Source of the DNA: MED-G105 sp038522945
Lineage (GTDB): Bacteria > Pseudomonadota > Alphaproteobacteria > Caulobacterales > Parvularculaceae
Reading direction: 5' to 3'
NCBI GenBank assembly: GCA_038522945.1
Contig: JBCBJV010000001.1
Coordinates: 434,001 to 498,000, forward strand
Length of the DNA stretch: 64,000 nucleotides
The notes beneath the pieces were generated by a model, which saw nothing but the letters and a program-made list of their open reading frames with translations, searched no databases and was not told the DNA's origin. A program made the position numbers and the translations under genes. Position 1 is the first letter of the stretch. Each line of letters starts with the position of its first letter. Of the stretch, positions 35,206 through 43,290 are shown in pieces.

Positions 35206-36006
35206 ATGACAAAAGACAAATCCAAAAACCGGTCGACCGACAAAGCTTTTCAGCGCCGAAGCGCCCTCGTCACGGGTGGTGGCAAGCGTGTTGGTCGCGC
35301 CATCGCCCTTGCGCTTGGAGAAGCCGGGTTCAATGTGGGCATCCACTACAACAACTCCGAGACAGATGCGGCAGAGGTTGCCCGCCAGGTGCGCCATTTC
35401 GGTGTTTCCAGCACCATCGCGAAAGCCGATCTCTCCAAGGAAAAGAAAACCAGTACACTGATCGAAACCGTGGCAGCGGATATCGGTCCAATTAGCCTCC
35501 TCGTCAATTCCGCGTCCATGTTCGAAGACGACAGCATCACGTCCATGACCCGCGAAAGCTGGGATCTGCACATGGAAACGAACCTGCGCGCGCCCTTGAA
35601 GCTCTCCCAGGATTTCGTAGCGCAAGCGCCGGAAGGCGTTGACAATCTGATTATCAATCTGATTGATCAGCGGGTGTTGAAACTGACACCACAGTTTCTC
35701 TCCTACACGCTTTCCAAGACAGCGCTCTTTACGCTGACGAAAACCCTCGCCCAGGAACTTGGGCCCCAAGGCATCCGCGTCAACGGTATTGGCCCTGGCC
35801 CGACCTTACGTAACAAACGCCAATCGGAAGAAGACTGGCAAGCTCAGAACGCGGCAACCATTCTGGGCCATGGTGCCACACCGGACGACATTGTCGGCGC
35901 GCTTCTCTATCTGGTTGACGCGATGGCTGTGACCGGCCAAATGATCGCCGTTGACGGGGGCCAGCATCTGGCCTGGGAGACCGCCGACGTGCTGGTCAAC
36001 GAGTAG
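35206..36006 (+). CDS. SDR oxidoreductase, pteridine-reductase/FolM-like
   Basis: The 266-residue SDR has ALVTGGGKRVGRAIALALGE (the TGxxxRxG variant of pteridine reductases), LVNSASMFEDDSI and YTLSKTALFTLTKTLAQELG with the YxxxK pair. GQMIAVDGGQHLAW closes it. The ATG at 35206 was chosen over one inside the antiporter gene. It lies just upstream of folB and a PTPS homologue, which supports dihydromonapterin/dihydrofolate reductase-like activity. Confidence 0.87.
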   Translation: MTKDKSKNRSTDKAFQRRSALVTGGGKRVGRAIALALGEAGFNVGIHYNNSETDAAEVARQVRHFGVSSTIAKADLSKEKKTSTLIETVAADIGPISLLVNSASMFEDDSITSMTRESWDLHMETNLRAPLKLSQDFVAQAPEGVDNLIINLIDQRVLKLTPQFLSYTLSKTALFTLTKTLAQELGPQGIRVNGIGPGPTLRNKRQSEEDWQAQNAATILGHGATPDDIVGALLYLVDAMAVTGQMIAVDGGQHLAWETADVLVNE

Positions 36007-36045
36007 CCCGCTCCAAATCCGTTCACTGAATTACAAGGTCAATCC

Positions 36046-36438
36046 ATGCTGAAGAAGGCGCCGCCGCCGGTTATTGTCGAAACATCACGCACCGTTTTCG
36101 TGCGTGAGCTGACGATCCCGGCATTTATCGGCGCCTATGACCACGAGTTTGATCACAAGCAACCGGTGGTGATCGATCTGGACCTTGAGGTCGTGGAACC
36201 GGCGACGCCAGCTGCGGACAAACTAGAGAATGTCGTTTGTTATAATCGCATGTGCACAGGCATTCGCGAGATTGTCGACGAGGGACACATTAAGCTGGTG
36301 GAAACGCTAGCTGAGCGGATCGCGACGTTTGCCCTCGCCCATCCCATGGTGAATGCCGTGCGCGTTCGAGTCCAGAAACCGGAGGCAATTTCAGAGGCTG
36401 CCGGCGCGGGGGTCGAAATTCGCCGCCGTAAGGCTTAA
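36046..36438 (+). CDS. folB: Dihydroneopterin aldolase
   Basis: The 130-residue protein has VFVRELTIPAFIGAYDHEFD, the substrate-site segment NVVCYNRMCTGIREIV, HIKLVETLAERIATFAL and the catalytic lysine in VRVQKPEAI. FolB cleaves dihydroneopterin to 6-hydroxymethyl-dihydropterin and glycolaldehyde in folate synthesis. It stands between the SDR and the PTPS-like gene, forming a small pterin cluster. Confidence 0.93.
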   Translation: MLKKAPPPVIVETSRTVFVRELTIPAFIGAYDHEFDHKQPVVIDLDLEVVEPATPAADKLENVVCYNRMCTGIREIVDEGHIKLVETLAERIATFALAHPMVNAVRVRVQKPEAISEAAGAGVEIRRRKA

Positions 36439-36496
36439 AGACCCAAGGCCTAAACCAGCCCGCACGGCACACGGTGATCGAGCAACAATACGACCG

Positions 36497-36886
36497 ATGT
36501 ACGAACAGAGTTATCAGTTTTCATTTGAAGCCGCCCACGAATTGGGGGCGAACATCAAGATGTCCGATAGTCCCGACGGCGAAGCGCACCCCTATAGTCG
36601 AATTCACGGGCATTCGTTCGTGGCGACAGTCACGTTGGGTGCCGCGAACTTGAGTGACGGCAAATGGATTGTCGATTACGCCGAGCTAAAGCGCGACTGC
36701 CAGAACGTGGCTTCACGCCTGGACCACCGGCTGTTAAACGAAATCGAAGGGCTCTCCACCCCAACGCTGGAATGTCTGGCGCGGTGGATTTTCGACGCGG
36801 TGAGACAATCCCAACCGGCGCTTACAACAGTTGAAGTGGCGAGGCCCACCTTGGGGGAAAAGGTGCGTTACTCCGCTGGGGAATAA
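36497..36886 (+). CDS. 6-pyruvoyltetrahydropterin synthase/QueD homologue without the catalytic Cys
   Basis: The 129-residue protein has the tunnel fold with the three zinc histidines (FEAAHELG and IHGHSF) and WIVDYAELKRDCQNVASRLDHR with LLNEI, close to QueD. The segment before HGH reads HPYSRIHGH, whereas E. coli QueD has HKCGRLHGH, so Tyr occupies the catalytic Cys position. The late glutamate region (VKET in QueD) reads VARPT. It is therefore not a standard QueD or PTPS. The next gene converges with a 19-bp overlap. Confidence 0.83.
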   Translation: MYEQSYQFSFEAAHELGANIKMSDSPDGEAHPYSRIHGHSFVATVTLGAANLSDGKWIVDYAELKRDCQNVASRLDHRLLNEIEGLSTPTLECLARWIFDAVRQSQPALTTVEVARPTLGEKVRYSAGE

Positions 36887-37386
36887 GCGGTATCGCGTGC
36901 GGTTTCTTCAAGACCTTCAACGGACTGGGGCCTGATATCCAGCTCCGGAAAGTCCACGGCCATCATGGTTCTCACCATGCCACCGAGGCCAACAAAGACA
37001 ACGAGACCACCGAACGCAAACCAGACCGCAAAGCGGCGCCCCGAACCGCCCGGCACAAGCACTGAGACCGCAGGATTCTCGGGGGAAACGTACACGGTGA
37101 CATTCGCCCCGGGCCAGGTTGGTGGCATGGTGCCGATCCGCCCGCGGGTCAGAAACGAGAGACGATGACTTTCAAACTGGCGACCGCCGGAGATGTACGC
37201 ATAGCGCAGCTTCTCGCTGCTGTCGGTTGGGCTCAGCACCACCCCGTCGGTCTGGATCCACTTGCCACTTGCTCTGGCAAACGCGAAGTCTTTCACCGCT
37301 GAATAGCAGATATTCGACCCCGCCAGCGACAGGAGGAGAAACACGCCCGCCGCAAAGAAAAGATGTATGCGATCACCCTGACTCAT
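36868..37386 (-). CDS. DUF3592 membrane protein
   Basis: The 172-residue protein has an N-terminal membrane segment (LFFAAGVFLLLSLAGSNICY) and a beta-rich middle with RYAYISGGRQFESHRLSF. YPSP-like VYVSPENPAVSVLVPG and a second membrane segment (WFAFGGLVVFVGLGGMV) complete the DUF3592 layout. The function is unknown. Its 3' end overlaps the PTPS-like gene. Confidence 0.85.
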   Translation of the reverse strand: MSQGDRIHLFFAAGVFLLLSLAGSNICYSAVKDFAFARASGKWIQTDGVVLSPTDSSEKLRYAYISGGRQFESHRLSFLTRGRIGTMPPTWPGANVTVYVSPENPAVSVLVPGGSGRRFAVWFAFGGLVVFVGLGGMVRTMMAVDFPELDIRPQSVEGLEETARDTAYSPAE

Positions 37387-37587
37387 AAGTACCGACTCAT
37401 GAACACCTAAACGCCTACTCTAACTTCAGGTCTTAGCCTGAAACCTCAACCTGATGACCGGAATGGAAAAGCTTGAAACCAAAGGTTGTCTGTGGCGCAA
37501 ACGCCACCAACACCGTCAAAATCGAGCCCCAGCCCCAGAAATCGTTAAAGTTCTGAAAGATAGTGCACGAGATTTCCCTAATTTCCA

Positions 37588-39495
37588 ATGACTAACCTTG
37601 CAAAAAATGGAGAATCTTCTCGCCAAGGCGCCGCACTGATCGCCGATGAAGTTTCACGCTTGCCCGCCAAGCCTGGTGTTTACCGCATGATCGGCGATGA
37701 GGGTGACGTCCTTTACGTGGGCAAAGCCAAAAACCTGAAAAACCGCGTGTCCAGCTACGCCAAATCCGGGGGGCACTCCAACCGGATCATGCGCATGATC
37801 GCCGATACGCGGGCCATGGAATTCGTCGTCACGGCGACGGAAACCGAGGCCCTCTTGCTTGAGGCAAACCTGATCAAGCAGCTTCGCCCGCGCTACAATA
37901 TCCTCCTGCGGGACGACAAATCTTTTCCTCATATTCTGATCGCGAGCGACCATGACGCGCCTCAAATCCTGAAACATCGCGGCGCGCGAAAGCGGAAGGG
38001 AGACTATTACGGTCCCTTTGCTTCTGCGGGGGCGGTGAATAGGACCCTCAATACTCTGCAAAAAGCGTTTCTGCTGCGCAGCTGTAATGACAGCGTCTAT
38101 GACAGCCGTACCCGGCCTTGCTTGCTCTATCAGATCAAGCGGTGCGCTGCGCCTTGCGTCGATCTGATCTCCCCGGACGACTACCGCGCCCTTGTGGAAG
38201 AGGCCCGATCTTTTTTGGCGGGCGACAATGCTGCCGTTCAAAAACGCCTTTCGCAGGAAATGGAAAGCGCGGCGGAAGCCCTCGACTTTGAACGGGCAGC
38301 CAGCATCAGAGATCGGATCCGTGCCCTCACCTTCATTCAGGGCACCCAGGACATTAACAGCGCCGGGGTCAATGAAGCAGATATTTTCGCTATTCATTCC
38401 GAAGGCGGACAAACCTGCATCCAGGTATTTTTCTTCCGTGTCGGGCAGAACTGGGGGAACCATGCGTTCTTTCCGCGTCATGACCGGGACGAAATGCCGG
38501 AGGCAATCCTCTCCGCCTTCATGGCGCAGTTTTACGATGGGCGCACTGCGCCATCGCTTGTACTCACCAGCGTGGAGCCCGACCAGGCTGATCTCCTCAC
38601 CGATGCATTGAGCTTACGCGCTGAGCGAAGGATTGAAATCCGCGCGCCTCAGCGGGGCGAAAAGCGCGATCTCGTGGAAGCGGCGCTCATGAATGCGCGC
38701 GAGGCCCTGAACCGGCGCCTTGCGGAAAGCGAAAGCCAACGCCGGACTATGGCCCGCTTAGCCGATGTGCTGGAAATGGAAACGCCGCCTGAGCGTATCG
38801 AGGTTTTTGACAACTCCCACATTCAGGGCACCAATGCGGTCGGGGCCATGATCGTTGCCGGCACAGAAGGCTTCCTCAAAAATCAGTACAGAAAGTTCAA
38901 TATCAGGTCGACTGACCTCGCGCCGGGCGATGACTTCGGTATGATGCGTGAGGTTCTAACGCGGCGGCTGAAACGAGCCATGAAAGAAGAAGGTGAAACA
39001 GCTAGCCCGGACCTGATCATCCTTGATGGGGGCAAGGGACAACTCACCGCTGCCCTGAAAGTCATGTCAGACCTCGGCCTTGATCCCGATACGGATGGTC
39101 CGAAACTCGTTGCCGTCGCCAAGGGACGCCGCGAAGACGATCAGGGTCGCAAGCGTGCGGACCGAACCGCCAGCGCCATTGGCGAACAGGTGATCCTGCC
39201 CGGGCGCGAGCCGTTTCTTTTGCCCCCGAACGATGCCGCGCTTTTCTATATCCAACGCCTGCGCGATGAGGCCCACCGCTTTGCAATCGGGGCTCACCGG
39301 GCCAAACGCAAAAAGGCAATCTCGGCCAATCCGTTAGATGAGATTCCTGGCGTGGGCGCCGCCCGCAAGCGCGCCCTCCTCCACCATTTTGGATCAGCAA
39401 AAGCGGTCGCCCGGGCCAAACCTGCCGACCTCATGGCTGTCGAAGGCGTCTCGGAAAACCTCGCTAACAAGATCCATGACTATTTCAATGGGTAG
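37588..39495 (+). CDS. uvrC: Excinuclease ABC subunit C
   Basis: The 635-residue protein has a GIY-YIG nuclease start (KPGVYRMIGDEGDVLYVGKA), a UVR motif (ALDFERAASIRDRIRAL) and the UvrC RNase H-like nuclease (VFDNSHIQGTNAVGAMIV). A C-terminal helix-hairpin-helix pair (DEIPGVGAARKRALLHHFG) completes it. It makes both incisions in nucleotide excision repair with UvrA and UvrB; uvrB is 21 kb downstream. The last codons and stop lie inside the first unit of a 13-bp tandem repeat. Confidence 0.97.
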   Translation: MTNLAKNGESSRQGAALIADEVSRLPAKPGVYRMIGDEGDVLYVGKAKNLKNRVSSYAKSGGHSNRIMRMIADTRAMEFVVTATETEALLLEANLIKQLRPRYNILLRDDKSFPHILIASDHDAPQILKHRGARKRKGDYYGPFASAGAVNRTLNTLQKAFLLRSCNDSVYDSRTRPCLLYQIKRCAAPCVDLISPDDYRALVEEARSFLAGDNAAVQKRLSQEMESAAEALDFERAASIRDRIRALTFIQGTQDINSAGVNEADIFAIHSEGGQTCIQVFFFRVGQNWGNHAFFPRHDRDEMPEAILSAFMAQFYDGRTAPSLVLTSVEPDQADLLTDALSLRAERRIEIRAPQRGEKRDLVEAALMNAREALNRRLAESESQRRTMARLADVLEMETPPERIEVFDNSHIQGTNAVGAMIVAGTEGFLKNQYRKFNIRSTDLAPGDDFGMMREVLTRRLKRAMKEEGETASPDLIILDGGKGQLTAALKVMSDLGLDPDTDGPKLVAVAKGRREDDQGRKRADRTASAIGEQVILPGREPFLLPPNDAALFYIQRLRDEAHRFAIGAHRAKRKKAISANPLDEIPGVGAARKRALLHHFGSAKAVARAKPADLMAVEGVSENLANKIHDYFNG

Positions 39496-39522
39496 GTTCA
39501 ATGGGTAGGTTCAATGGGTAGG
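39484..39522. repeat. Three tandem 13-bp repeats spanning the uvrC stop codon
   Basis: TTCAATGGGTAGG occurs three times head to tail, at 39484, 39497 and 39510. The first copy carries the last Phe-Asn-Gly codons and TAG of uvrC; the others repeat them outside the gene. Confidence 0.9.
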
Positions 39523-39556
39523 CCGTGTCTGCCACATGTCCCTGGACCGGGCCAAG

Positions 39557-39623
39557 CCTCCCGGTCACGTCACCCGGTCACGCCTCCCAGTCACGCCCCT
39601 CGGTCACGCCCCTCGGTCACGCC
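39557..39623. repeat. Imperfect ~13-bp tandem repeats after uvrC
   Basis: About five head-to-tail copies of a CTCGGTCACGCCC-like unit (variants with CCCGGTCACG and CCCAGTCACG) fill this stretch. No gene is supported in it. Confidence 0.75.
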
Positions 39624-39713
39624 GAAGTGACGGCATAGCTCCTTGGCATGAGCACAGCTCCTTCCCATAACTCGCCTCATCGCAACCAAGTGCTCTGTGA
39701 AAGGACATTCCCG

Positions 39714-40280
39714 ATGACCGACTATCCGATCCATACCGTTGAGACCGCCCCTGATGCCGCTAAGCCTTTGCTTGAGAAATCCCGAAAGGCTTACAACATG
39801 ATCCCGAACCTTCACGCTGCCATGGCCACCTCGCCACAGCTCCTGGAGGCGTATCAAGTTGTCGGCGACCTCTTCAGCAAAACGAGCCTCACTGCAACAG
39901 AGCGCAATGTGGTCTGGCTTTCGATCAACGTCGAACACAACTGCCACTATTGCGTGCCGGCTCATACGGGCATTGCCAAAGCGCAAGGCGTTGACGACGC
40001 GACGATCGAAAAGCTCCGCAATGCTGAACCACTGGACGATGCAAAACTCGAAGCCCTGCGCCAGTTCACACTGAAAGCGGTGCGCCAACGAGGCGTCGTC
40101 AGTGAGGCTGACGTGCAGACATTCCTGGATGCCGGATACACGCAGCAAACCATTCTAGATGTCATGGTCGGGATCGCACACAAAGTCATGTCGAACTACG
40201 TCAATCACTTCGTCAAGACACCGGTCGACGATGCCTTCAAGAAATTTGACTGGACGCCGCGCGCCGTCGCCGCTGAATAG
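39714..40280 (+). CDS. AhpD-like carboxymuconolactone decarboxylase-family protein
   Basis: The 188-residue protein has the redox motif HNCHYCVPAHTGIAK (CxxC followed by H), as in AhpD and related peroxidase-type CMD proteins. ERNVVWLSIN and LDVMVGIAHKVMSNY are typical of the helical fold. The ATG at 39714 after AAAGGA was chosen over one at 39648. It likely acts as an alkylhydroperoxidase-type redox protein. A strong terminator follows. Confidence 0.9.
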   Translation: MTDYPIHTVETAPDAAKPLLEKSRKAYNMIPNLHAAMATSPQLLEAYQVVGDLFSKTSLTATERNVVWLSINVEHNCHYCVPAHTGIAKAQGVDDATIEKLRNAEPLDDAKLEALRQFTLKAVRQRGVVSEADVQTFLDAGYTQQTILDVMVGIAHKVMSNYVNHFVKTPVDDAFKKFDWTPRAVAAE

Positions 40281-40302
40281 TCTTTATACAGCATGATTAG
40301 TC

Positions 40303-40334
40303 AAACGGGCGCCAGATACGGCGTCCGTTTTTTT
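40303..40334 (+). terminator. Rho-independent terminator
   Basis: AAACGGGCGCC pairs with GGCGTCCGTTT (one G-U pair) around a six-base loop and runs into seven T residues. It ends the AhpD-like gene. Confidence 0.85.
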
Positions 40335-40427
40335 GCGGGTTTCTTAAACAAAATTCGACTTGCTGCCTTGCGCGCATTGCGCTCTCAGGATTTACTGAAG
40401 GCTAAACGTTTCATGGGGGAGAGAGAC

Positions 40428-41999
40428 ATGAAACACCTTGCCTTGGCATTCCTGCTTGTTGTTGCGGCCTGCGCAACGCCAGGACAGTTCGAACCCACCG
40501 ACCCAGCCGGCAGCGGCCGAATTTTCGTTATGCATTCGCCAATCCTGCCGGATGAGGGCGAGGACTTAACCTATTACGCGGTCGCCGAGCCACCGACCGG
40601 GTACGACGTGGCCGAGATCAAAATCACCGTCGCCGGCAACGAAGAGACATGCCCCGACAGTTCAACATGCGAACTCATGGAGACACTGCCGAACCGGTAT
40701 GGTGCGGGGATTTATGCCGCAAGAGCGACCTTTGAACCTTCTGGCGGCGGACCTGAAATCAGCCTTTCGACACCGGCTTCCTACCTCTTCACCTACGGTC
40801 GCCCTGCCACAGATAGCGATGGTCCTGTGCCAGTGCGGCTGCCGGTATCCAGTTTGGAAGATCAGGAGGACCGACGCATTGATGTCTTGTTCATCCGCGA
40901 CACAAGCACCTTTGACCCGCCAACGGGTCCCATCGGTGATTATGATGATACGGCATTCCTGTTCGGTGTCGAAACGGCAATCAATGGGGCGGTTCTCAGC
41001 GAGCCGTCCCTTGCTGACCACGACGATCAATTGGCATTTTATGTTTCGCGGGCACCGGGGCGCACCGCCGATTACTATAGCGGGGTATCTGCCCGGTGCG
41101 GCCAGGATCCGTTTTACGGCGCACCGCCTGACGCCATTGAACGCAGACTCCGCGCAGACTTTGCAGCGGACCAGGAAGAAGACGCTGAGATTACAGTCGT
41201 TCTACACGATCGTTCGTCATATCGCGGATGTGCCGAGCTTGGTCGCCAATTTGGCAGCGGCACCGGACCAATCAGGATGCATGCAAAGGCCAATGCCCGC
41301 GAAGAGTTCCTCCATGAATTCGGTCATGCCGCCTTCGGTCTTGGCGATGCGTATACAGAAGATACAAGCACAAGAAACACAGGACCTGGCAATCTCGCAC
41401 AACTTCCATTGGCTGAATGCCAGCGATGCCCACCGCCAACGGATGTCCCTGGAACAACCGGGGGCACTGGGCCAACGGTCGGGCCAGGTGGGCCAGCGAC
41501 TGGGGGCCCTGGCACTGGCCCTGGCACTGGCGGTCCTGGAAGTGGGTTCGGAATTGGATGCGTGGAAGATCAAAGCGCCTACCTTCCGCTCGCGTGCAGC
41601 CGGGCCGACCCGGTGTGCCCAACAAACGCCGCTCAATGCGTCGGCGCCCCGACGTCGCGCAACAATGTCTTCACCAGTCTTTCCGACTGCGAAGCAACCC
41701 TGACCGCGATTGGGCCGATCAGTCCCACGAGCGCGATGTGTCGGCAATTGTGTGGACCCACGGGACCCCAGCTTTGCGGCTGCGCGGAAAGCCAGAGCTA
41801 TTGGATTGCCGACTACCGCACGCCCCCATCGTCTAGCGCACCCTTTAACGACGACATCATGGGCCGCTTTGATACTGAAATGCCGGATGAGCAATTCGGC
41901 GCTACTTGCAGTGCCTGTATCGAAACAACATTCTGTATGCTGTGGGAAACCGGCCGCGGGCTCAGTGACGCCGAAGCGCGGACGAACTGCGGGTTGTAG
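40428..41999 (+). CDS. M64-like metallopeptidase lipoprotein with Gly/Pro/Thr-rich insert
   Basis: The 523-residue protein begins MKHLALAFLLVVAACATPG, a lipoprotein signal, after GGGGGAGAGAG. An N-terminal beta-rich region is followed by zinc motif EEFLHEFGHAAFGLGDAY (His296, Glu297, His300 and downstream Asp), the form seen in IgA peptidase M64 relatives. A low-complexity insert (GGTGPTVGPGGPATGG, then GPGTGPGTGGPG) leads to a cysteine-rich C-terminus with more than ten Cys. It is probably exposed at the cell surface or in the periplasm. The ATG at 40293 would place the lipobox too far in. Confidence 0.8.
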   Translation: MKHLALAFLLVVAACATPGQFEPTDPAGSGRIFVMHSPILPDEGEDLTYYAVAEPPTGYDVAEIKITVAGNEETCPDSSTCELMETLPNRYGAGIYAARATFEPSGGGPEISLSTPASYLFTYGRPATDSDGPVPVRLPVSSLEDQEDRRIDVLFIRDTSTFDPPTGPIGDYDDTAFLFGVETAINGAVLSEPSLADHDDQLAFYVSRAPGRTADYYSGVSARCGQDPFYGAPPDAIERRLRADFAADQEEDAEITVVLHDRSSYRGCAELGRQFGSGTGPIRMHAKANAREEFLHEFGHAAFGLGDAYTEDTSTRNTGPGNLAQLPLAECQRCPPPTDVPGTTGGTGPTVGPGGPATGGPGTGPGTGGPGSGFGIGCVEDQSAYLPLACSRADPVCPTNAAQCVGAPTSRNNVFTSLSDCEATLTAIGPISPTSAMCRQLCGPTGPQLCGCAESQSYWIADYRTPPSSSAPFNDDIMGRFDTEMPDEQFGATCSACIETTFCMLWETGRGLSDAEARTNCGL

Positions 42000-42317
42000 T
42001 TTTTCCCTTAATCAGGCTGTTTGTTCGGCCCATTTGCCCACCCTAATTGATTGGGGCGATGCAGATGCAACGCCCGCGACTTTCCACCGAACCGCCATTA
42101 TTCGGCCCGGTTTCTCCTCGACATAGATCACGAATACGGGAACGAGAGACCAAGCATCGGGGCGAGGCAATGCCGGAATCCATTGAGGATGTGCCGGTGA
42201 GAAAAGGATTTGGCGCCGATGACCCTTAGCCGACTGCCCCCCCCTAAACATCAGGCACCCCCTAAACTTCAGGCGTGCCTCAACCGTTCGGCAGCATTCG
42301 GCTATCTTGAAGCATTC
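42000..42317. other. 318-bp stretch before the RnfD-like gene
   Basis: I see no gene of its own here. The upstream in-frame extension of the RnfD-like ORF (from 42210) reaches into it, but the codons are Pro-rich and match nothing. Confidence 0.35.
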
Positions 42318-43262
42318 ATGCCCCGCGACCCGCGCGTCTTTCAGATCATGGCTCTTTCCAGCTTGCTCGCATTCGGATGGAGCCAGCGCGCCTTTGATAT
42401 TCTTCCCCTTGGGGCCCTCGCCATCGTCATTGGGGCGCTGACCGCGCAGGGGCTCGGCTCGCTCCTGCAAGCGGTGAAGTTCGACCCAAAAAGCGCCGTC
42501 ATTACAAGCCTTTCTCTGATCCTCTTGATACGTTCAGAGAGCTTGTTGGCTCTAGGGTGTCTCGCGGCACTTGCTGTGGGGACCAAGTTTGCTCTGAGGC
42601 TAGGTGGCAAACACATCTTCAACCCGGCCAATGCCGGGATCGTCGGTGGGCTGATTTTCGCTTCAGTTAACAGTCCGGGCCTTTTTTGGACGACGCCCGG
42701 CCAATGGGGCACCGCGATCTGGCTCGCGGCGTTGATGGCGGGGGCTGGCATGTTCGTCACTTACCGGGCGGCCCGCCTTGATATTCCCCTGGTCTTTCTC
42801 GGCGTATTTGCAGGGTTGATGTTTGCCCGTGCGATCTGGCTTGGCGATCCCCTGACAATCCCGGCATTGCGACTGCAAAATGGCGCGCTGATCCTGTTTG
42901 CCTTCTTCATGATCTCTGATCCCAAGACAACGCCGGATGGCAAGTTTGCGCGCCTCGCCTTTGCCAGCGCCGCGGCTGCGATTGCTTTCTGGTTGACATT
43001 CTTTGCCCAACAAAGCGACGGGCTTTTCTATGCGCTGGCAATTGTGTGTATCATCCGTCCTCTGATGGAATGGCTTGATCCCGCCCGGCACTATCGCTGG
43101 GGTGATCGGCCTGGCGCGATACCAAGCGTGCTGACCATGTTCCCGGCGCGACACAAAAACCCGAGAAATTCATCAGCCGCAATGCCGCCGCACGGCACAA
43201 TGCCACCGCACAGCACAATGCCACCGCACAGCGCGACGCCGCCAACCCTTCCCGCTGAATAA
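42318..43262 (+). CDS. RnfD/NqrB-family membrane protein (orphan)
   Basis: The protein opens DPRVFQIMALSSLLAFGW and has eight or so membrane segments with FNPANAGIVGGLIF and FFMISDPKTTPDGKFARLAF. These are the flavin-site and conserved segments of the NQR2/RnfD/RnfE family. No other Rnf or Nqr subunit lies near. It is followed by DUF2330. The start is uncertain (ATG 42318 taken; 42219 possible). The C-terminus is three copies of MPPHxx. Confidence 0.85.
   Translation: MPRDPRVFQIMALSSLLAFGWSQRAFDILPLGALAIVIGALTAQGLGSLLQAVKFDPKSAVITSLSLILLIRSESLLALGCLAALAVGTKFALRLGGKHIFNPANAGIVGGLIFASVNSPGLFWTTPGQWGTAIWLAALMAGAGMFVTYRAARLDIPLVFLGVFAGLMFARAIWLGDPLTIPALRLQNGALILFAFFMISDPKTTPDGKFARLAFASAAAAIAFWLTFFAQQSDGLFYALAIVCIIRPLMEWLDPARHYRWGDRPGAIPSVLTMFPARHKNPRNSSAAMPPHGTMPPHSTMPPHSATPPTLPAE
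43181..43234. repeat. Three tandem 18-bp repeats at the 3' end of the RnfD-like gene
   Basis: AATGCCACCGCACAGCAC-like units stand head to tail at 43181, 43199 and 43217, adding MPPHGT, MPPHST and MPPHSA to the protein tail. The units differ by a few substitutions. Confidence 0.85.
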
Positions 43263-43290
43263 TCCGTTCCCGCATAACCGGAGAAGACAC

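Noticed and set aside
40699..41703. 334-codon frame overlapping the M64-like gene in another frame
   Set aside because: The overlapped frame has a lipobox and a zinc motif; this one has nothing recognisable.
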